From: Acidobacteriota bacterium
Lineage (GTDB): Bacteria; Acidobacteriota; Blastocatellia; Chloracidobacteriales; Chloracidobacteriaceae
NCBI GenBank assembly: GCA_016208495.1
Contig: JACQXX010000017.1
Location: 1-64,000, forward strand
DNA: 64,000 nt
Reading direction: 5' to 3'
Shown one piece after another: positions 45,585 through 54,999 of the stretch (its first letter is position 1; each line of letters starts with the position of its first letter). The notes below the pieces were generated by a model. That model saw only the letters and a list, made by a program, of their open reading frames with translations. It had not been told where the DNA came from and did not search any database. Position numbers and translations under genes: made by a program.

Positions 45585-46487
45585 TTACCTTATTTCAGAG
45601 AGGGTACAATGCCGCACGATTTCGACTGAACAGGGGGCATGGATGGCAATCGCATCAGAGACGCTCCCGAGCCGTATTCGGTCGATTCCGCTCCAGCCAC
45701 GCGTTCCAACCACAACAATGTCGGCATTCCAATTGGCGGCTTCTTCAAGGATGGCTTCTTTGGCATACCCAACCAACACCGAACTGGAGAGTTCGTACTC
45801 ATTGCCTTCGAGACTTTTGAAGGCTGAGCGAACCGCTTCCTGAGCATGTTCCATGACCTCGGGAGAGATTTTACTCGCGAGTTCAGAAGGTTCAGCCCAA
45901 TGCGCAGCCAGTGATCGAGCTGGTTCCGCAACTGTGACGATATAGAAAAGACTTCCAGCCGGCCAGGGGTAGTTGGCCACTGAATCAATGGCCGCCTCGG
46001 CTTCTGGTGTCCCATCGGTTGCGATCATAATTCGCATGCCAACGCTTGGGGATGGTGGAGGGCTTTCAGCTCTGGGACGTGCGATCCAAATCGAGCAGGG
46101 GGCTTCGCGCAATACCGCTTTGGCCACGCTTCCCATAAAAAATTTCGGGATCTGGCTTTTTCCCAAGGCACCCATCAGGATAGTGTCAACTGACCACAAT
46201 CTGGCATATTTAATGATGACCGACCGTGGGTCGCCTTCGGCAACCAGAGTTGTCGTTTCAACTCCGTTTCGATTCAGTCGGGTGGCTGCTTCGAGCACCA
46301 GTTGATGGGCCAATTCGGTTTCCAGCTTGATTCGGGAGGGTAACTCAGCCGGGGTGACGTCAAACGATTTGGGATCAACCACGCACAGAACACCAATCAC
46401 GGTATCAATCGGCCAGGGCCTGGCACAGGCTTGCTGGAGAGCAAATTGAGCATTGGAGGAACCATCAAGGGCGAGCAGCAATTTCAT
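45585..46487 (-). CDS. Tandem universal stress protein
   Basis: 300 residues from the MKLLLALDGS start, with TGGAGTG just upstream. Two UspA domains, each with a nucleotide loop: GALGKSQIPKFFMGSVAK in the first, GTRGWSGIDRIRLGSVSD in the second. The second retains the motif that binds ATP, and the first is somewhat degenerate. It is upstream of the HPF-CSD gene on the same strand (about 130 bp) and may be coregulated in starvation. A weak CCCAACC/GGTTGGG stem lies just beyond its 3' end. Confidence 0.94.
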   Translation of the reverse strand: MKLLLALDGSSNAQFALQQACARPWPIDTVIGVLCVVDPKSFDVTPAELPSRIKLETELAHQLVLEAATRLNRNGVETTTLVAEGDPRSVIIKYARLWSVDTILMGALGKSQIPKFFMGSVAKAVLREAPCSIWIARPRAESPPPSPSVGMRIMIATDGTPEAEAAIDSVANYPWPAGSLFYIVTVAEPARSLAAHWAEPSELASKISPEVMEHAQEAVRSAFKSLEGNEYELSSSVLVGYAKEAILEEAANWNADIVVVGTRGWSGIDRIRLGSVSDAIAIHAPCSVEIVRHCTLSEIR

Positions 46488-46844
46488 AAGACACTCCAAA
46501 TAGCAACCGGTCAAAATTCAGAGAGTTCTCAATCAGCGTTGAACGTACAAAAGTTGCCCCTTTGTTACGCTGATTGGGAACCCTCGGCCTCTAGCAGTGC
46601 AACTCCTATGCCAGCGATAAATATCTTCGATTTTTTCCTGAAAAAGAATTGACCATAAGGTTTTTAATTGGATAACTCTATTAGAATCAATGCATTGGTG
46701 ATTTTCTGAAAAACTGGGCATTCTTCCTCTCGGGCGTAAAATTCCACAAACCCGTGGACTTTTGCCCGTGATTGGAATTTTCACCGTTTCCGCGAGCTGA
46801 ACTGGTTGCATAAGCCGGGAAGATTGTTGAAGATGGGATGACTG

Positions 46845-46980
46845 GGGCTGAGGGCTGAAAAAACCAGGGCTTGGGGCTGAAGAATATCGGGCTCAAAACA
46901 TCGGGTTGAAGAACTGGTTTTATTTCATCCCTCAGCCTTCATCCCTCATCCCTTCGATTGCCCCAAGCCCCAAGTACTCC
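46845..46980. repeat. Inverted GGGCTTGGGGCTGAAG / CCCCAAGCC arrays
   Basis: GGGCTGA and GGGCTTGGGGCTGAAG words at 46848-46912 are followed by TCATCCCTCA-type words and by CCCCAAGCCCCAAG at 46960-46974. They share a word family with 2868-3013 and 58197-58365. The rest of the 510-base gap (46488-46844) shows nothing I recognise. Confidence 0.75.
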
Positions 46981-46998
46981 AAAGGAGAACCCCCTTCA

Positions 46999-48069
46999 AT
47001 GAATCAGCTTTTTCTTGATCAACCACGAAAAATTCGCCAGGGTGAGGAACTCGATAGGGAAAACCTCCAGGCATTTTTGAGGAATCATATCCCTGATCTC
47101 GCCGAACCCCTTGAAATCGAACAATTTCCAAGCGGCTATTCAAACCTGACGTATTTTTTAAAGGCTGGTTCGACCGAAATGGTTCTCCGCCGACCACCGT
47201 TTGGCGCCGCGATCAAAACCGCCCACGATATGGGGCGTGAGTTTCGGATTTTGTCGAATCTGGCACGCGTGTATGGAAAAGTTCCCCACCCGGTTGCTTA
47301 TTGCGAAGACCCCGCTGTGCTTGGCGCCCCCTTTTATGTGATGGAGCGGGTGAAGGGAATTATTTTGCGTTCGCGAAAACCCAAAGGACTGGACCTTTCT
47401 CCAGAAGTCATGCACAACCTGTCAACCGCCTGCATTGACAACCTGGCTGAAATCCACGCGATTGATTACGGTGCCGCCGGACTGGCTGACCTCGGGAAGC
47501 CTGATGGATATGCCGCCCGACAGGTGCGGGGTTGGACTGAGCGATACCAGAATGCCAAAACCGATGATGTTCCGGCCATTGACCGGGCGATGGAGTGGCT
47601 TGCCAGCCACCAGCCGGACCATTCGGGTGCCGCGCTGATCCATAATGATTACAAGTATGACAATCTGGTGTTGGATCCGGACCAGATAACTCAAATTATT
47701 GCGGTTCTGGATTGGGAAATGGCGACGATTGGTGATCCTTTGATGGATCTTGGTACAACACTCGGGTATTGGGTTGATCCAGATGACCCGGATGAACTGC
47801 AACAGGCTCAATTTGGCCTGACAACGCTCCCAGGCAATTTATGCCGCCGGGAACTGGTTGACCAGTATGCTGCCACCAGTGGGCGAGATGTTCGACAAGT
47901 GGTTTTTTACTATGTGTATGCGCTTTTTAAAATCGCCGTCATTGTCCAGCAAATCTACAAACGCTTTCGGTCAGGTCATACGAAAGACGAGCGATTTGCC
48001 CATCTGGACGTGATGGTTCGGGTGTTGGGTGCCTCCGCCGTGAGAGCGATCCAGCGCAACCAGATTTAG
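46999..48069 (+). CDS. APH-like phosphotransferase family protein
   Basis: 356 residues from the MNQLFLDQP start, with AAAGGAG 12 bases upstream; I reject the earlier in-frame start because it is repeat-derived. It has the aminoglycoside-phosphotransferase/choline-kinase fold: Lys/Arg-rich strand FLKAGSTEMVLRRPP, catalytic loop LIHNDYKYDNL, and metal loop VLDWEMATIGDPLMDL. The sequence is most like the N-terminal domain of ACAD10/11, which phosphorylates 4-hydroxyacyl-CoA before dehydrogenation. That suggests a partner role for the acyl-CoA dehydrogenase at 27766. The stop codon is TAG and overlaps the left terminus of a MITE-like element. Confidence 0.92.
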   Translation: MNQLFLDQPRKIRQGEELDRENLQAFLRNHIPDLAEPLEIEQFPSGYSNLTYFLKAGSTEMVLRRPPFGAAIKTAHDMGREFRILSNLARVYGKVPHPVAYCEDPAVLGAPFYVMERVKGIILRSRKPKGLDLSPEVMHNLSTACIDNLAEIHAIDYGAAGLADLGKPDGYAARQVRGWTERYQNAKTDDVPAIDRAMEWLASHQPDHSGAALIHNDYKYDNLVLDPDQITQIIAVLDWEMATIGDPLMDLGTTLGYWVDPDDPDELQQAQFGLTTLPGNLCRRELVDQYAATSGRDVRQVVFYYVYALFKIAVIVQQIYKRFRSGHTKDERFAHLDVMVRVLGASAVRAIQRNQI

Positions 48070-48281
48070 GGAGCGTTAAAAAACAACTTCCCGTTTTTAT
48101 CGAAAGTCACCCGGAGAGATCCAATTTCAGAACAGGCAACCACGAAAAACACGAAAAACACGAAAAAGAAATCCAAGGACTTCAATGGGGTCTGAGCTTT
48201 TGTCAGGGAAAGTGCCACCGAACTCAAAAGAAAATGGCTTCGACCCAAATGAAAATCGGGAAGTTGTTTTTTAACGCTCCC
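48069..48281. mobile_element. MITE-like element with perfect terminal inverted repeats
   Basis: Left end GGGAGCGTTAAAAAACAACT and right end AGTTGTTTTTTAACGCTCCC match exactly in inverse over 25 bases. The interior is the reverse complement of the 23493-23703 element (CACGAAAAACACGAAA repeats, CCGAACTCAAAAGAAAATGG). The first base coincides with the last base of the phosphotransferase stop codon. Confidence 0.9.
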
Positions 48282-48301
48282 CTCGTCTCCCTGGCGGCGG
48301 G

Positions 48302-48712
48302 TCATTTTCCCTTGGATGGAAATACTGACTTTACTTTGGGCAACGGTTTGGTTTGTTCAGCCACGGTTGCAATCACAAACAGTAAGGCGAGCCGATATTC
48401 GCAGAGGCGGTGGTGTTGCTCAGGATTGGAATCGTGCTGATGGCCGCAATTACAGGTATTGATAGCCAGCCAGTTTGAGAGTTCTCGAACCTGAGCGGAG
48501 AGTTTGGTTTCTTCGTTCTTTACTGCTTTGAGTTCGGTTGAAACGCGGGCCAGTTGCGTTTCCAGCCGGGAAATCTGCTGACTGGACCGCTTGTGGGTAA
48601 TTTCCCAAGATTGACGGGTGTAGTGCATTCGCCGCCACAGGCGAAAAGTATATGCCCACCCACTGAGCGTCCCAATCGCCACAGCTCCGAGTACCAGGTA
48701 TTCAATCTGCAC
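48302..48712 (-). CDS. Small membrane-anchored coiled-coil protein with His/Cys cluster
   Basis: 136 residues. The N-terminal segment (residues 5-25) is a membrane anchor, followed by a basic stretch and a coiled coil (about 40-80). A CNCGHQHDSNPEQHHRLC cluster at about 87-104 could bind metal. I recognise no family. It is preceded by a GGAG-type site and faces the TPR/GGDEF-like gene divergently. The upstream intergenic stretch (48713-48948) contains no other feature I can name. Confidence 0.6.
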   Translation of the reverse strand: MQIEYLVLGAVAIGTLSGWAYTFRLWRRMHYTRQSWEITHKRSSQQISRLETQLARVSTELKAVKNEETKLSAQVRELSNWLAINTCNCGHQHDSNPEQHHRLCEYRLALLFVIATVAEQTKPLPKVKSVFPSKGK

Positions 48713-48948
48713 GACGTTTCTCCTTTTTTCAAAGTGGCTTGTCCTTGCTTATCCTTTCAGGAAAAATTCCGGACTGTGAAAAAAGGCTTGACAAGACTTC
48801 CCAAGCCTTTGACTCTATTGGGAATTGCCTGTGAATTTCCTCGCTCCCTCAACGTCCCCTCAGCAATCAGTTTTGAAATCCCACACCAGATCGGACTGCT
48901 TTTGAGCTATTGCCGCACGCGCTGGTGTTTTCAAAGGAAGGTCGCTTT

Positions 48949-50964
48949 ATGTCACTGTTTGGCACTTCTTATAGCAAAGAAAAGGTTCTGAAATCAGCCG
49001 AAAAATATGTCCAGCAAGGAAAGCTTGATGCGGCCATCAAGGAATATAAGCGAATTTTGGAAGTTGAACCCCAGGATTTAAAAGTGGTGAGTTCATTGGC
49101 TGAACTTCATTCCCGCAGCAATCAGACACGGGAAGCCGTCGCCCTGTTTTTGCGAATTGCCGAACATTATGAACGAACCAGCCAGATACCCCAGGCAATT
49201 GCTATGTACCGCCGGATTTTTAAGATGGACATCAACAATTACCCGGCGGCAGTCACCCTGGCGGAACTCTATCGCCAGCAGGGGAATCTTCCCGAGGCGG
49301 TCCAGTTTTATTTAGGAGCGGCCAGTGCCTGCCGGCGGACCAACCAGATCCCGACCGCGATCAAAATGGCTCGCGAAGCGGTGTCGCTCGATCCGGAATC
49401 TATTCGTGCCCGAGTAGAACTGGCCGGGGTGCTCCATCTTTCCGAAGAATATGACGAAGCCCACGATCTCTATGTCCAGGCGGGCCGCGAATTTTTACGC
49501 AAGGGCCAAAACAACGAAGGATTGGAGTGCTTTCGGAAGGCCATGCTGGTCAAACCAGGGTCCAAACCAGCTTTAAAAGCCCTGACTGATATTTCACTCC
49601 AAATGGGGGACGCCAAAGGTGCAGTCCGCATGGTCAAACAGTTGTTGCTCAGTAATCCCCAGGATGTGGACCTGTTGATTTTACTTGGTCGGACGTGTTT
49701 GGGAGGAAGCCTCCTGGATGATGCCGAAGAGGCATTTACGACCCTGGTTCAGCTCGACCCCCAGCGGTATGAATATTTACTTGAAGTTGGGCGGCAGTTT
49801 CTGAAAATCGGAATGTTTGATCGTACCATTCAAACGGTTCAAAAATGTGCCGAGCACGTCGTTGCCCGAGGGCAAAAGAAAAAAGCCACCGCCATTTTAA
49901 AACAAGTGATTCAGTTGGATCCAAACCACCTGACCGCCATGCAAGTCCTGGCCGATGTGTATGACGGCGCCCGTGAGAGACAACAGGCCACAATGGTGAT
50001 GCAGGCCATCAAACCTGATGAAGACTTCGAAGACGATCTGGATCAATATAATTACAGCACTGAATTGCTTGAAAGCATGGTCCAGCAAAACCCGGCCTTT
50101 GCCCAGGCCCGGATTAAAATGCTGGAGGATATGGCTGTTCAGCAACCTGATTACCTGGAGGTCTGGCAACAACTCCGGCAAAACTACCTGGATAGCCAGC
50201 TCAAGGAAAAAGCAGCCAAAGCCTGTCTGGAACTGGCCCGGATTCAATTGGCCCGAGGAAATCAGGATGCCTCGGAAGCTTCAAAAGCTGAAGCCTATGA
50301 ACTGGATCCCGGACTCCGGCCTGTCCGTCCTATGATTCAGGTTGCCGAAGGTGAAAGCATACCGCTCACCGATATTATGCCGGATGTTGGAATTGTGGCG
50401 AATGTCGTTGCCTCAGCCGACGCTGGTGTGGCTGAAGATGACCAGACCGTGGCCCTCAAGGCGCTTCCAGGTACCTTTAACCGATATCTCACGGTGGATA
50501 AATTTCAGAAACGGTATGAAAGTCTCTGGACAGACCCGATTTATTCAACCGAACCGCTCTCACTCATCAAAATTCAGGTTGATAACTTTGTCGGCGTGGT
50601 TGAAGAAAACGAGGAAATCCGAGAATCCTACCTGCAGCCCATTGCCGAAACACTTCATGACGAAGTCAAAACACCAAATGCCTATATTGCCTACTGCGGA
50701 AACGCGACGTTTTTTGCCTTTTTCCCGAAAGTCCATCCTGAAACCATTGAACACCTCGCTGAATCAATGCGAAGCCGCATCGAATCGCTCTGGTTACCCC
50801 ATCCGGCCTCTGATGATCTTGATTGGGTAACGGCTTCAATCGCCACGGTGACTGCTATTCCCAGACAAGCCTCCCCAACGGTGTTGATCTCAGTGGTGAA
50901 TAGCGGGTTGACCAACGCCACGTCCCGAGGCGGGAACGTGGTTGTGACCTATGGAAAAGCCTGA
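48949..50964 (+). CDS. TPR protein with a degenerate GGDEF-like C-terminal domain
   Basis: 671 residues from the MSLFGTSYSKEK start, with GGAAGG upstream. Residues 1-440 are about a dozen TPR motifs (YVQQGKLDAAIKEYKRILEVEP, LAELYRQQGNLPEAVQFYLG). A linker rich in acidic residues leads to a C-terminal domain (about 510-670). That domain aligns in pattern with diguanylate cyclases: FQKRYESLW, LSLIKIQVDNF, the block YCGNATFFAFFP where GGDEF normally sits, TASIATVTAI, and a closing SRGGNVVVTYG. The GG(D/E)EF and metal Asp are absent, so it cannot be an active cyclase. It may be a scaffold or a nucleotide sensor. The next gene downstream is the phosphatase receptor. Confidence 0.8.
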   Translation: MSLFGTSYSKEKVLKSAEKYVQQGKLDAAIKEYKRILEVEPQDLKVVSSLAELHSRSNQTREAVALFLRIAEHYERTSQIPQAIAMYRRIFKMDINNYPAAVTLAELYRQQGNLPEAVQFYLGAASACRRTNQIPTAIKMAREAVSLDPESIRARVELAGVLHLSEEYDEAHDLYVQAGREFLRKGQNNEGLECFRKAMLVKPGSKPALKALTDISLQMGDAKGAVRMVKQLLLSNPQDVDLLILLGRTCLGGSLLDDAEEAFTTLVQLDPQRYEYLLEVGRQFLKIGMFDRTIQTVQKCAEHVVARGQKKKATAILKQVIQLDPNHLTAMQVLADVYDGARERQQATMVMQAIKPDEDFEDDLDQYNYSTELLESMVQQNPAFAQARIKMLEDMAVQQPDYLEVWQQLRQNYLDSQLKEKAAKACLELARIQLARGNQDASEASKAEAYELDPGLRPVRPMIQVAEGESIPLTDIMPDVGIVANVVASADAGVAEDDQTVALKALPGTFNRYLTVDKFQKRYESLWTDPIYSTEPLSLIKIQVDNFVGVVEENEEIRESYLQPIAETLHDEVKTPNAYIAYCGNATFFAFFPKVHPETIEHLAESMRSRIESLWLPHPASDDLDWVTASIATVTAIPRQASPTVLISVVNSGLTNATSRGGNVVVTYGKA

Positions 50965-50965
50965 A

Positions 50966-51290
50966 GGAATGAAGAATGAAGAATTGAGAATGAAGAATTG
51001 AGAATGACCCAAATTTTGCCCAAAATAGCACCACTTTGCTGAAAGATCAGTACCGACCAGATCGAGACACACCTCGTGACCAGGAAGCGGCCAGGTCATT
51101 GAGCGGAATCGAAATTCACCGAAATTGAGCCTTCGCGAACGCGAAACTGACTTCCAGTTTGTTCTTTATGTCCGTTATGTCCGTTATGTCCTTTGGTTTT
51201 GGGTTCAATCAATCATCCAGATGACCAAAACCGAGGAAAAGATCAGTATTTTGGGCGAAATTTGGGGAATGAAGAATGAAGAAACAGGGA
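50966..51290. repeat. GAATGAA array and inverted-repeat segment
   Basis: GAATGAA/GAATTGA words run at 50966-51004. Within 51006-51271, CCCAAATTTTGCCCAAAATA at the left (about 51007-51026) is an imperfect inverse of TATTTTGGGCGAAATTTGGG at the right (about 51248-51267). Further GAATGAAGAATGAAG words follow at 51268-51284. The inverted array is the coding repeat at 51383-51478. Confidence 0.75.
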
Positions 51291-51303
51291 TGACGGGTGT
51301 GGA

Positions 51304-54300
51304 ATGTCCAAATTAACCAATTTTATCCTTAGAGTGCGGTCCTTGACTGCGAAAACAACCACGTCATCCAGTATTTGGAATTCTTTATTCTCAATTCTTC
51401 ATTCTTCATTCTCAATTCTGCATTCTTTGTTCTGCATTCTTTGTTCTACATTCTTTGTTCTGCATTCTTCATTCTTTTTGCTGGCTCAACCTCAATCCAC
51501 CGCTTTTCAAGTCGGAGAGAAGCCACCAGATATTGCCGAGTACGGGTACCCAACCTTTCGCACCTACACCGACCGGGACGGATTGCCGCAAAACACCATC
51601 AATCAAGTCACCACAGATCGCAAAGGCTATCTTTGGATTGGCACTCAAAATGGAGCGGCGTTTTTTAATGGCCATCGCTGGACGGTGGTCAACCTGCAGG
51701 GTGGAACGTTATCAAATCGGGTTCGGGCACTCCTTCAATCGGCTGATGGGAGTTACTGGTTTGGCACCGAGGACAGCGGGTTGCTGCGAAAAAATGGAGA
51801 AAACTGGATTGTCTTTTCCCGCTTGAGCGGGGCGCTTCTTTCAGATGAAGTGAAATGCATGGTGGAGACAGTCACGCCAACCACGGCCAAAAGCACACTT
51901 TGGGTTGGAACGTCAGCCGGTCTGTCGTGCTTTGAAGGTGGAAAATGGAAGCACTATACGGCTGAAGATGGAACCCTGCCCAACAACCGGGTCATGTGTT
52001 TACTCCAAACCACCGGGGCAAATGGTTCACCGATTGTTTGGGCGGGAACTGAAGGCGGGGGATTGGTCAAGTTTGAAGACGGGACGTGGACCCGGCTTGA
52101 TACCAGTGCCATCGCCAGCAATGCCGTGTTGTCATTAATGGCCACCACGTCACCCAAAACCCAAGAGCAAACACTCTGGGTGGGGACGTCGGGCGGGCTG
52201 GCACGAGTGGACCAGGGCACCTGGACTCTGTATGACATTAACAATGGATTGCCAAGTAATGTGGTTTTAAGTTTGCTTGAAACCACACTCCCAGATGGGA
52301 CGCCGACAATTTGGGTTGGAACGTATGGCGGGGGATTGGCCCGCTTTGAACAGGGTCGGTGGATTACGTTTAATACCAAAAACAGTACCTTACCCAATAA
52401 CGGAGTGCGAAGCCTGATCGAAACCAGATCTGAGACCGGAACCCGATTGTTATGGGTAGGAACCTATGGCGGGGGATTGGCCCGGTTTGAACAAAGCCAG
52501 TGGATTGGGTTCGACACCAAAACGGGTCTTCCCAATGATTTGGTGTATTCGTTTCTTGAATCGAAAACCCCGACCGGTGAATACGGGTTGTGGTTGGGAA
52601 CTGGCGCCGGGCTGGTCTATTACCTCAACGGAGAAATCGAGACCTACACGATTTCCCCTGGCAAATTAAACTCCGATGTGATTTATGCGCTTCTTGAGAC
52701 CCGGACACCGGAAGGTTCTCCCGTCTTATGGATTGGAACCTACGGCGGCGGGCTTTCCCGTTTTGATGGGAAAACCTGGCAAACCTTTACCGCTCCGGAC
52801 CTTCCCAGCAACATTATTTATTGCCTTCATGAGACCCGATCACCCGCCGGGAACTCCGTGTTGTGGGTTGGCACTGATAATGGACTGGCCAGATTTGAAG
52901 ATGGCGTCTGGCAAACATTTCAGATTGATGTGGGTCTGCCGGATAATGTGATCTATGGTTTGTTTCAAACGAAATCACCCTCCGGAGTTTCTACGCTCTG
53001 GGTGGCAACCCGCAACGGACTGGGGGCTTTTCAAAATGGGCAATGGACCAGTTTTGGTTCCGAGAATGGTCTTCCCAAAACGGCGATTTACAGTTTTCTG
53101 GAAACCAATTCATCAGGCTCGCAACCAGTTTTATGGATTGGAACTGGGGGGGCTGGGGTTTACACACTTGATCTGACGGGTTGGTACGGACCTGCCGCGC
53201 TAAAAACCATAAAACCATTGCCCGCCGAAATTCGAGGGACGGTTTTTCGAATGCTGGCAACTCGAACTGGGGCGCTGTATTTAACCACGAACACCGGTGT
53301 GGTTCGTCTGGTCCCGGCTGGTGGTGCTGCAATGGGAGGGCCGGGCTACCAGATTCAACGAGTATTTACCAATCAAGATGGGTTGCCCGGGGTTGAGTGC
53401 CTGAGAGGGGCTGCCCTGCAGGATCACAAAGGCCGGATTTGGGCCGGGACTGCTGCCGGTGCTGCTTTGTTTGATCCAGCCAAAGAGTTAAACGATACCT
53501 CCTTGAAACCGTTGATGATCGAACGCATTAGCGTCAACGGGCAAGTGATCGAACCTGCTCAAAATCCGGTTGTCTGGTCCTATGACCGGGACAATGTGGT
53601 GTTTGAATATGCACTGTTGAGTTACTTTCGCGAAACTGACACCACTTTCCAGGTTCAGTTAATCGGGTATGACAAAAAGCCGACGGCCTGGACGACCGAC
53701 GCCAAAAAGGAATACACCAACCTGGAACCAAAGCGCTATACCTTTCAGGTATGGGGCAAAGACTATGCCGGGAATATCTCTGGACCGGTTTCTTTCTCGT
53801 TTGAAATCAAACCGGCGCCGTGGAATACCTGGTATGCCTATGTTTTTTATTTGTTTGTGATTATCGGTGGGGTGTATTTAGCGGTACAAACCCGAATCAA
53901 GACGTTGCAAAACCGGGCTGAAGCCCTGGAACGAGCCGTCCAGGAGCGAACGGCGGAAGTGGTTCGCCAGAAAGATGAACTTTCCGCCCAAAATGCCGAG
54001 ATCATTCGTCAGCGCGATGAAATCACTGAAAAGAATCACGAATTGGAATTGCGCTCTCAGGAAATTCAGGAAAAAAACACCAAGATCATTGATAGCATTC
54101 TCTATGCCGAACGAATCCAACAGGCGACGTTGCCGTATCGCGAACGCATTGACCAGTCCCTGCGAGAATACTTTATCTTATTCTATCCAAAGGATATTGT
54201 GTCGGGCGACTTTTACTGGTTTCACTATGCCGACGGCATCAGCATTATTGCCTGTGCCGACTGTACAGGTCACGGCGTGCCCGGCGCCTTTATGTCCATG

Positions 54301-54876
54301 ATCGGTAACAATCTGCTCAACCAAATCGTGATCGAGAATCGAATCCACGATCCAGCCCTCATTCTTGAAACCATGCACGGAGGCATCCGGCGGGCACTCA
54401 AACAGGACTCCGCCGAGACTGAATCCCAGGATGGAATGGATGTGGCGCTCTGCCGAATTGAGCGTGAAACCGGACAGGTTGTATTTGCTGGTGCCAAACG
54501 CCCGCTCTATCTGATTGATGAGCAGGGTGAATTTATTGAAATCAAAGGGGATACCAAATCAATTGGCGGAAAGCAGAAAGAGGCTCGCCGTACCTTTACC
54601 AACCATGAAATTCAAATTGGCAAAGGGGTTACACTCTACATGGCGACCGATGGGTATGGTGATCAATCGGGTGAGATTTCACCAAAATTTGGCTCCCGCC
54701 GGTTCAAAGAATTTCTGAAATCAATTTCCTATCTCAGCATGGAAGATCAATATGTTGCTCTGATTCACGAATTAAAAAACCATCAGGGCGCCGAACCCCA
54801 ACGCGATGACATTACCGTGATCGGAATTCGGATTCCTGGAAAAAAACGGAAGGCGAGTGAACTTGTGAAGAAGTGA
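51304..54876 (+). CDS. Propeller receptor with SpoIIE-type PP2C phosphatase output
   Basis: 1190 residues. The signal peptide (residues 26-61, basic lead 3-17) is built from a 7-residue periodic repeat (ILHSSFS, ILHSLFC, ILCSTFF, VLHSSFF), encoded by an ATTCTTC/ATTCTCA heptamer array. Residues 75-720 are propeller blades (WVGT, GLPNDLVYSFL). A Y_Y_Y domain (to about 835) and a membrane span (about 845-865) come next, then a coiled coil (870-935). The SpoIIE/PPM domain (about 950-1180) has metal Asp in ACADCTGHGVPGAFMS, plus DGMDVALCRIE and ATDGYGDQSGE. It would dephosphorylate Ser/Thr, probably of an anti-anti-sigma protein. No partner kinase or sigma-factor gene is adjacent. Confidence 0.92.
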   Translation: MSKLTNFILRVRSLTAKTTTSSSIWNSLFSILHSSFSILHSLFCILCSTFFVLHSSFFLLAQPQSTAFQVGEKPPDIAEYGYPTFRTYTDRDGLPQNTINQVTTDRKGYLWIGTQNGAAFFNGHRWTVVNLQGGTLSNRVRALLQSADGSYWFGTEDSGLLRKNGENWIVFSRLSGALLSDEVKCMVETVTPTTAKSTLWVGTSAGLSCFEGGKWKHYTAEDGTLPNNRVMCLLQTTGANGSPIVWAGTEGGGLVKFEDGTWTRLDTSAIASNAVLSLMATTSPKTQEQTLWVGTSGGLARVDQGTWTLYDINNGLPSNVVLSLLETTLPDGTPTIWVGTYGGGLARFEQGRWITFNTKNSTLPNNGVRSLIETRSETGTRLLWVGTYGGGLARFEQSQWIGFDTKTGLPNDLVYSFLESKTPTGEYGLWLGTGAGLVYYLNGEIETYTISPGKLNSDVIYALLETRTPEGSPVLWIGTYGGGLSRFDGKTWQTFTAPDLPSNIIYCLHETRSPAGNSVLWVGTDNGLARFEDGVWQTFQIDVGLPDNVIYGLFQTKSPSGVSTLWVATRNGLGAFQNGQWTSFGSENGLPKTAIYSFLETNSSGSQPVLWIGTGGAGVYTLDLTGWYGPAALKTIKPLPAEIRGTVFRMLATRTGALYLTTNTGVVRLVPAGGAAMGGPGYQIQRVFTNQDGLPGVECLRGAALQDHKGRIWAGTAAGAALFDPAKELNDTSLKPLMIERISVNGQVIEPAQNPVVWSYDRDNVVFEYALLSYFRETDTTFQVQLIGYDKKPTAWTTDAKKEYTNLEPKRYTFQVWGKDYAGNISGPVSFSFEIKPAPWNTWYAYVFYLFVIIGGVYLAVQTRIKTLQNRAEALERAVQERTAEVVRQKDELSAQNAEIIRQRDEITEKNHELELRSQEIQEKNTKIIDSILYAERIQQATLPYRERIDQSLREYFILFYPKDIVSGDFYWFHYADGISIIACADCTGHGVPGAFMSMIGNNLLNQIVIENRIHDPALILETMHGGIRRALKQDSAETESQDGMDVALCRIERETGQVVFAGAKRPLYLIDEQGEFIEIKGDTKSIGGKQKEARRTFTNHEIQIGKGVTLYMATDGYGDQSGEISPKFGSRRFKEFLKSISYLSMEDQYVALIHELKNHQGAEPQRDDITVIGIRIPGKKRKASELVKK

Positions 54877-54999
54877 AATAGTCAAATAAGTACCTTACCG
54901 AAAATTTCCAGACATTTTAACCACGAAACACACGAACTACACGAAAAGAATCAAACACTTACCCAATCCAATATCTCAGGAAACTTATGACAAGGCACT

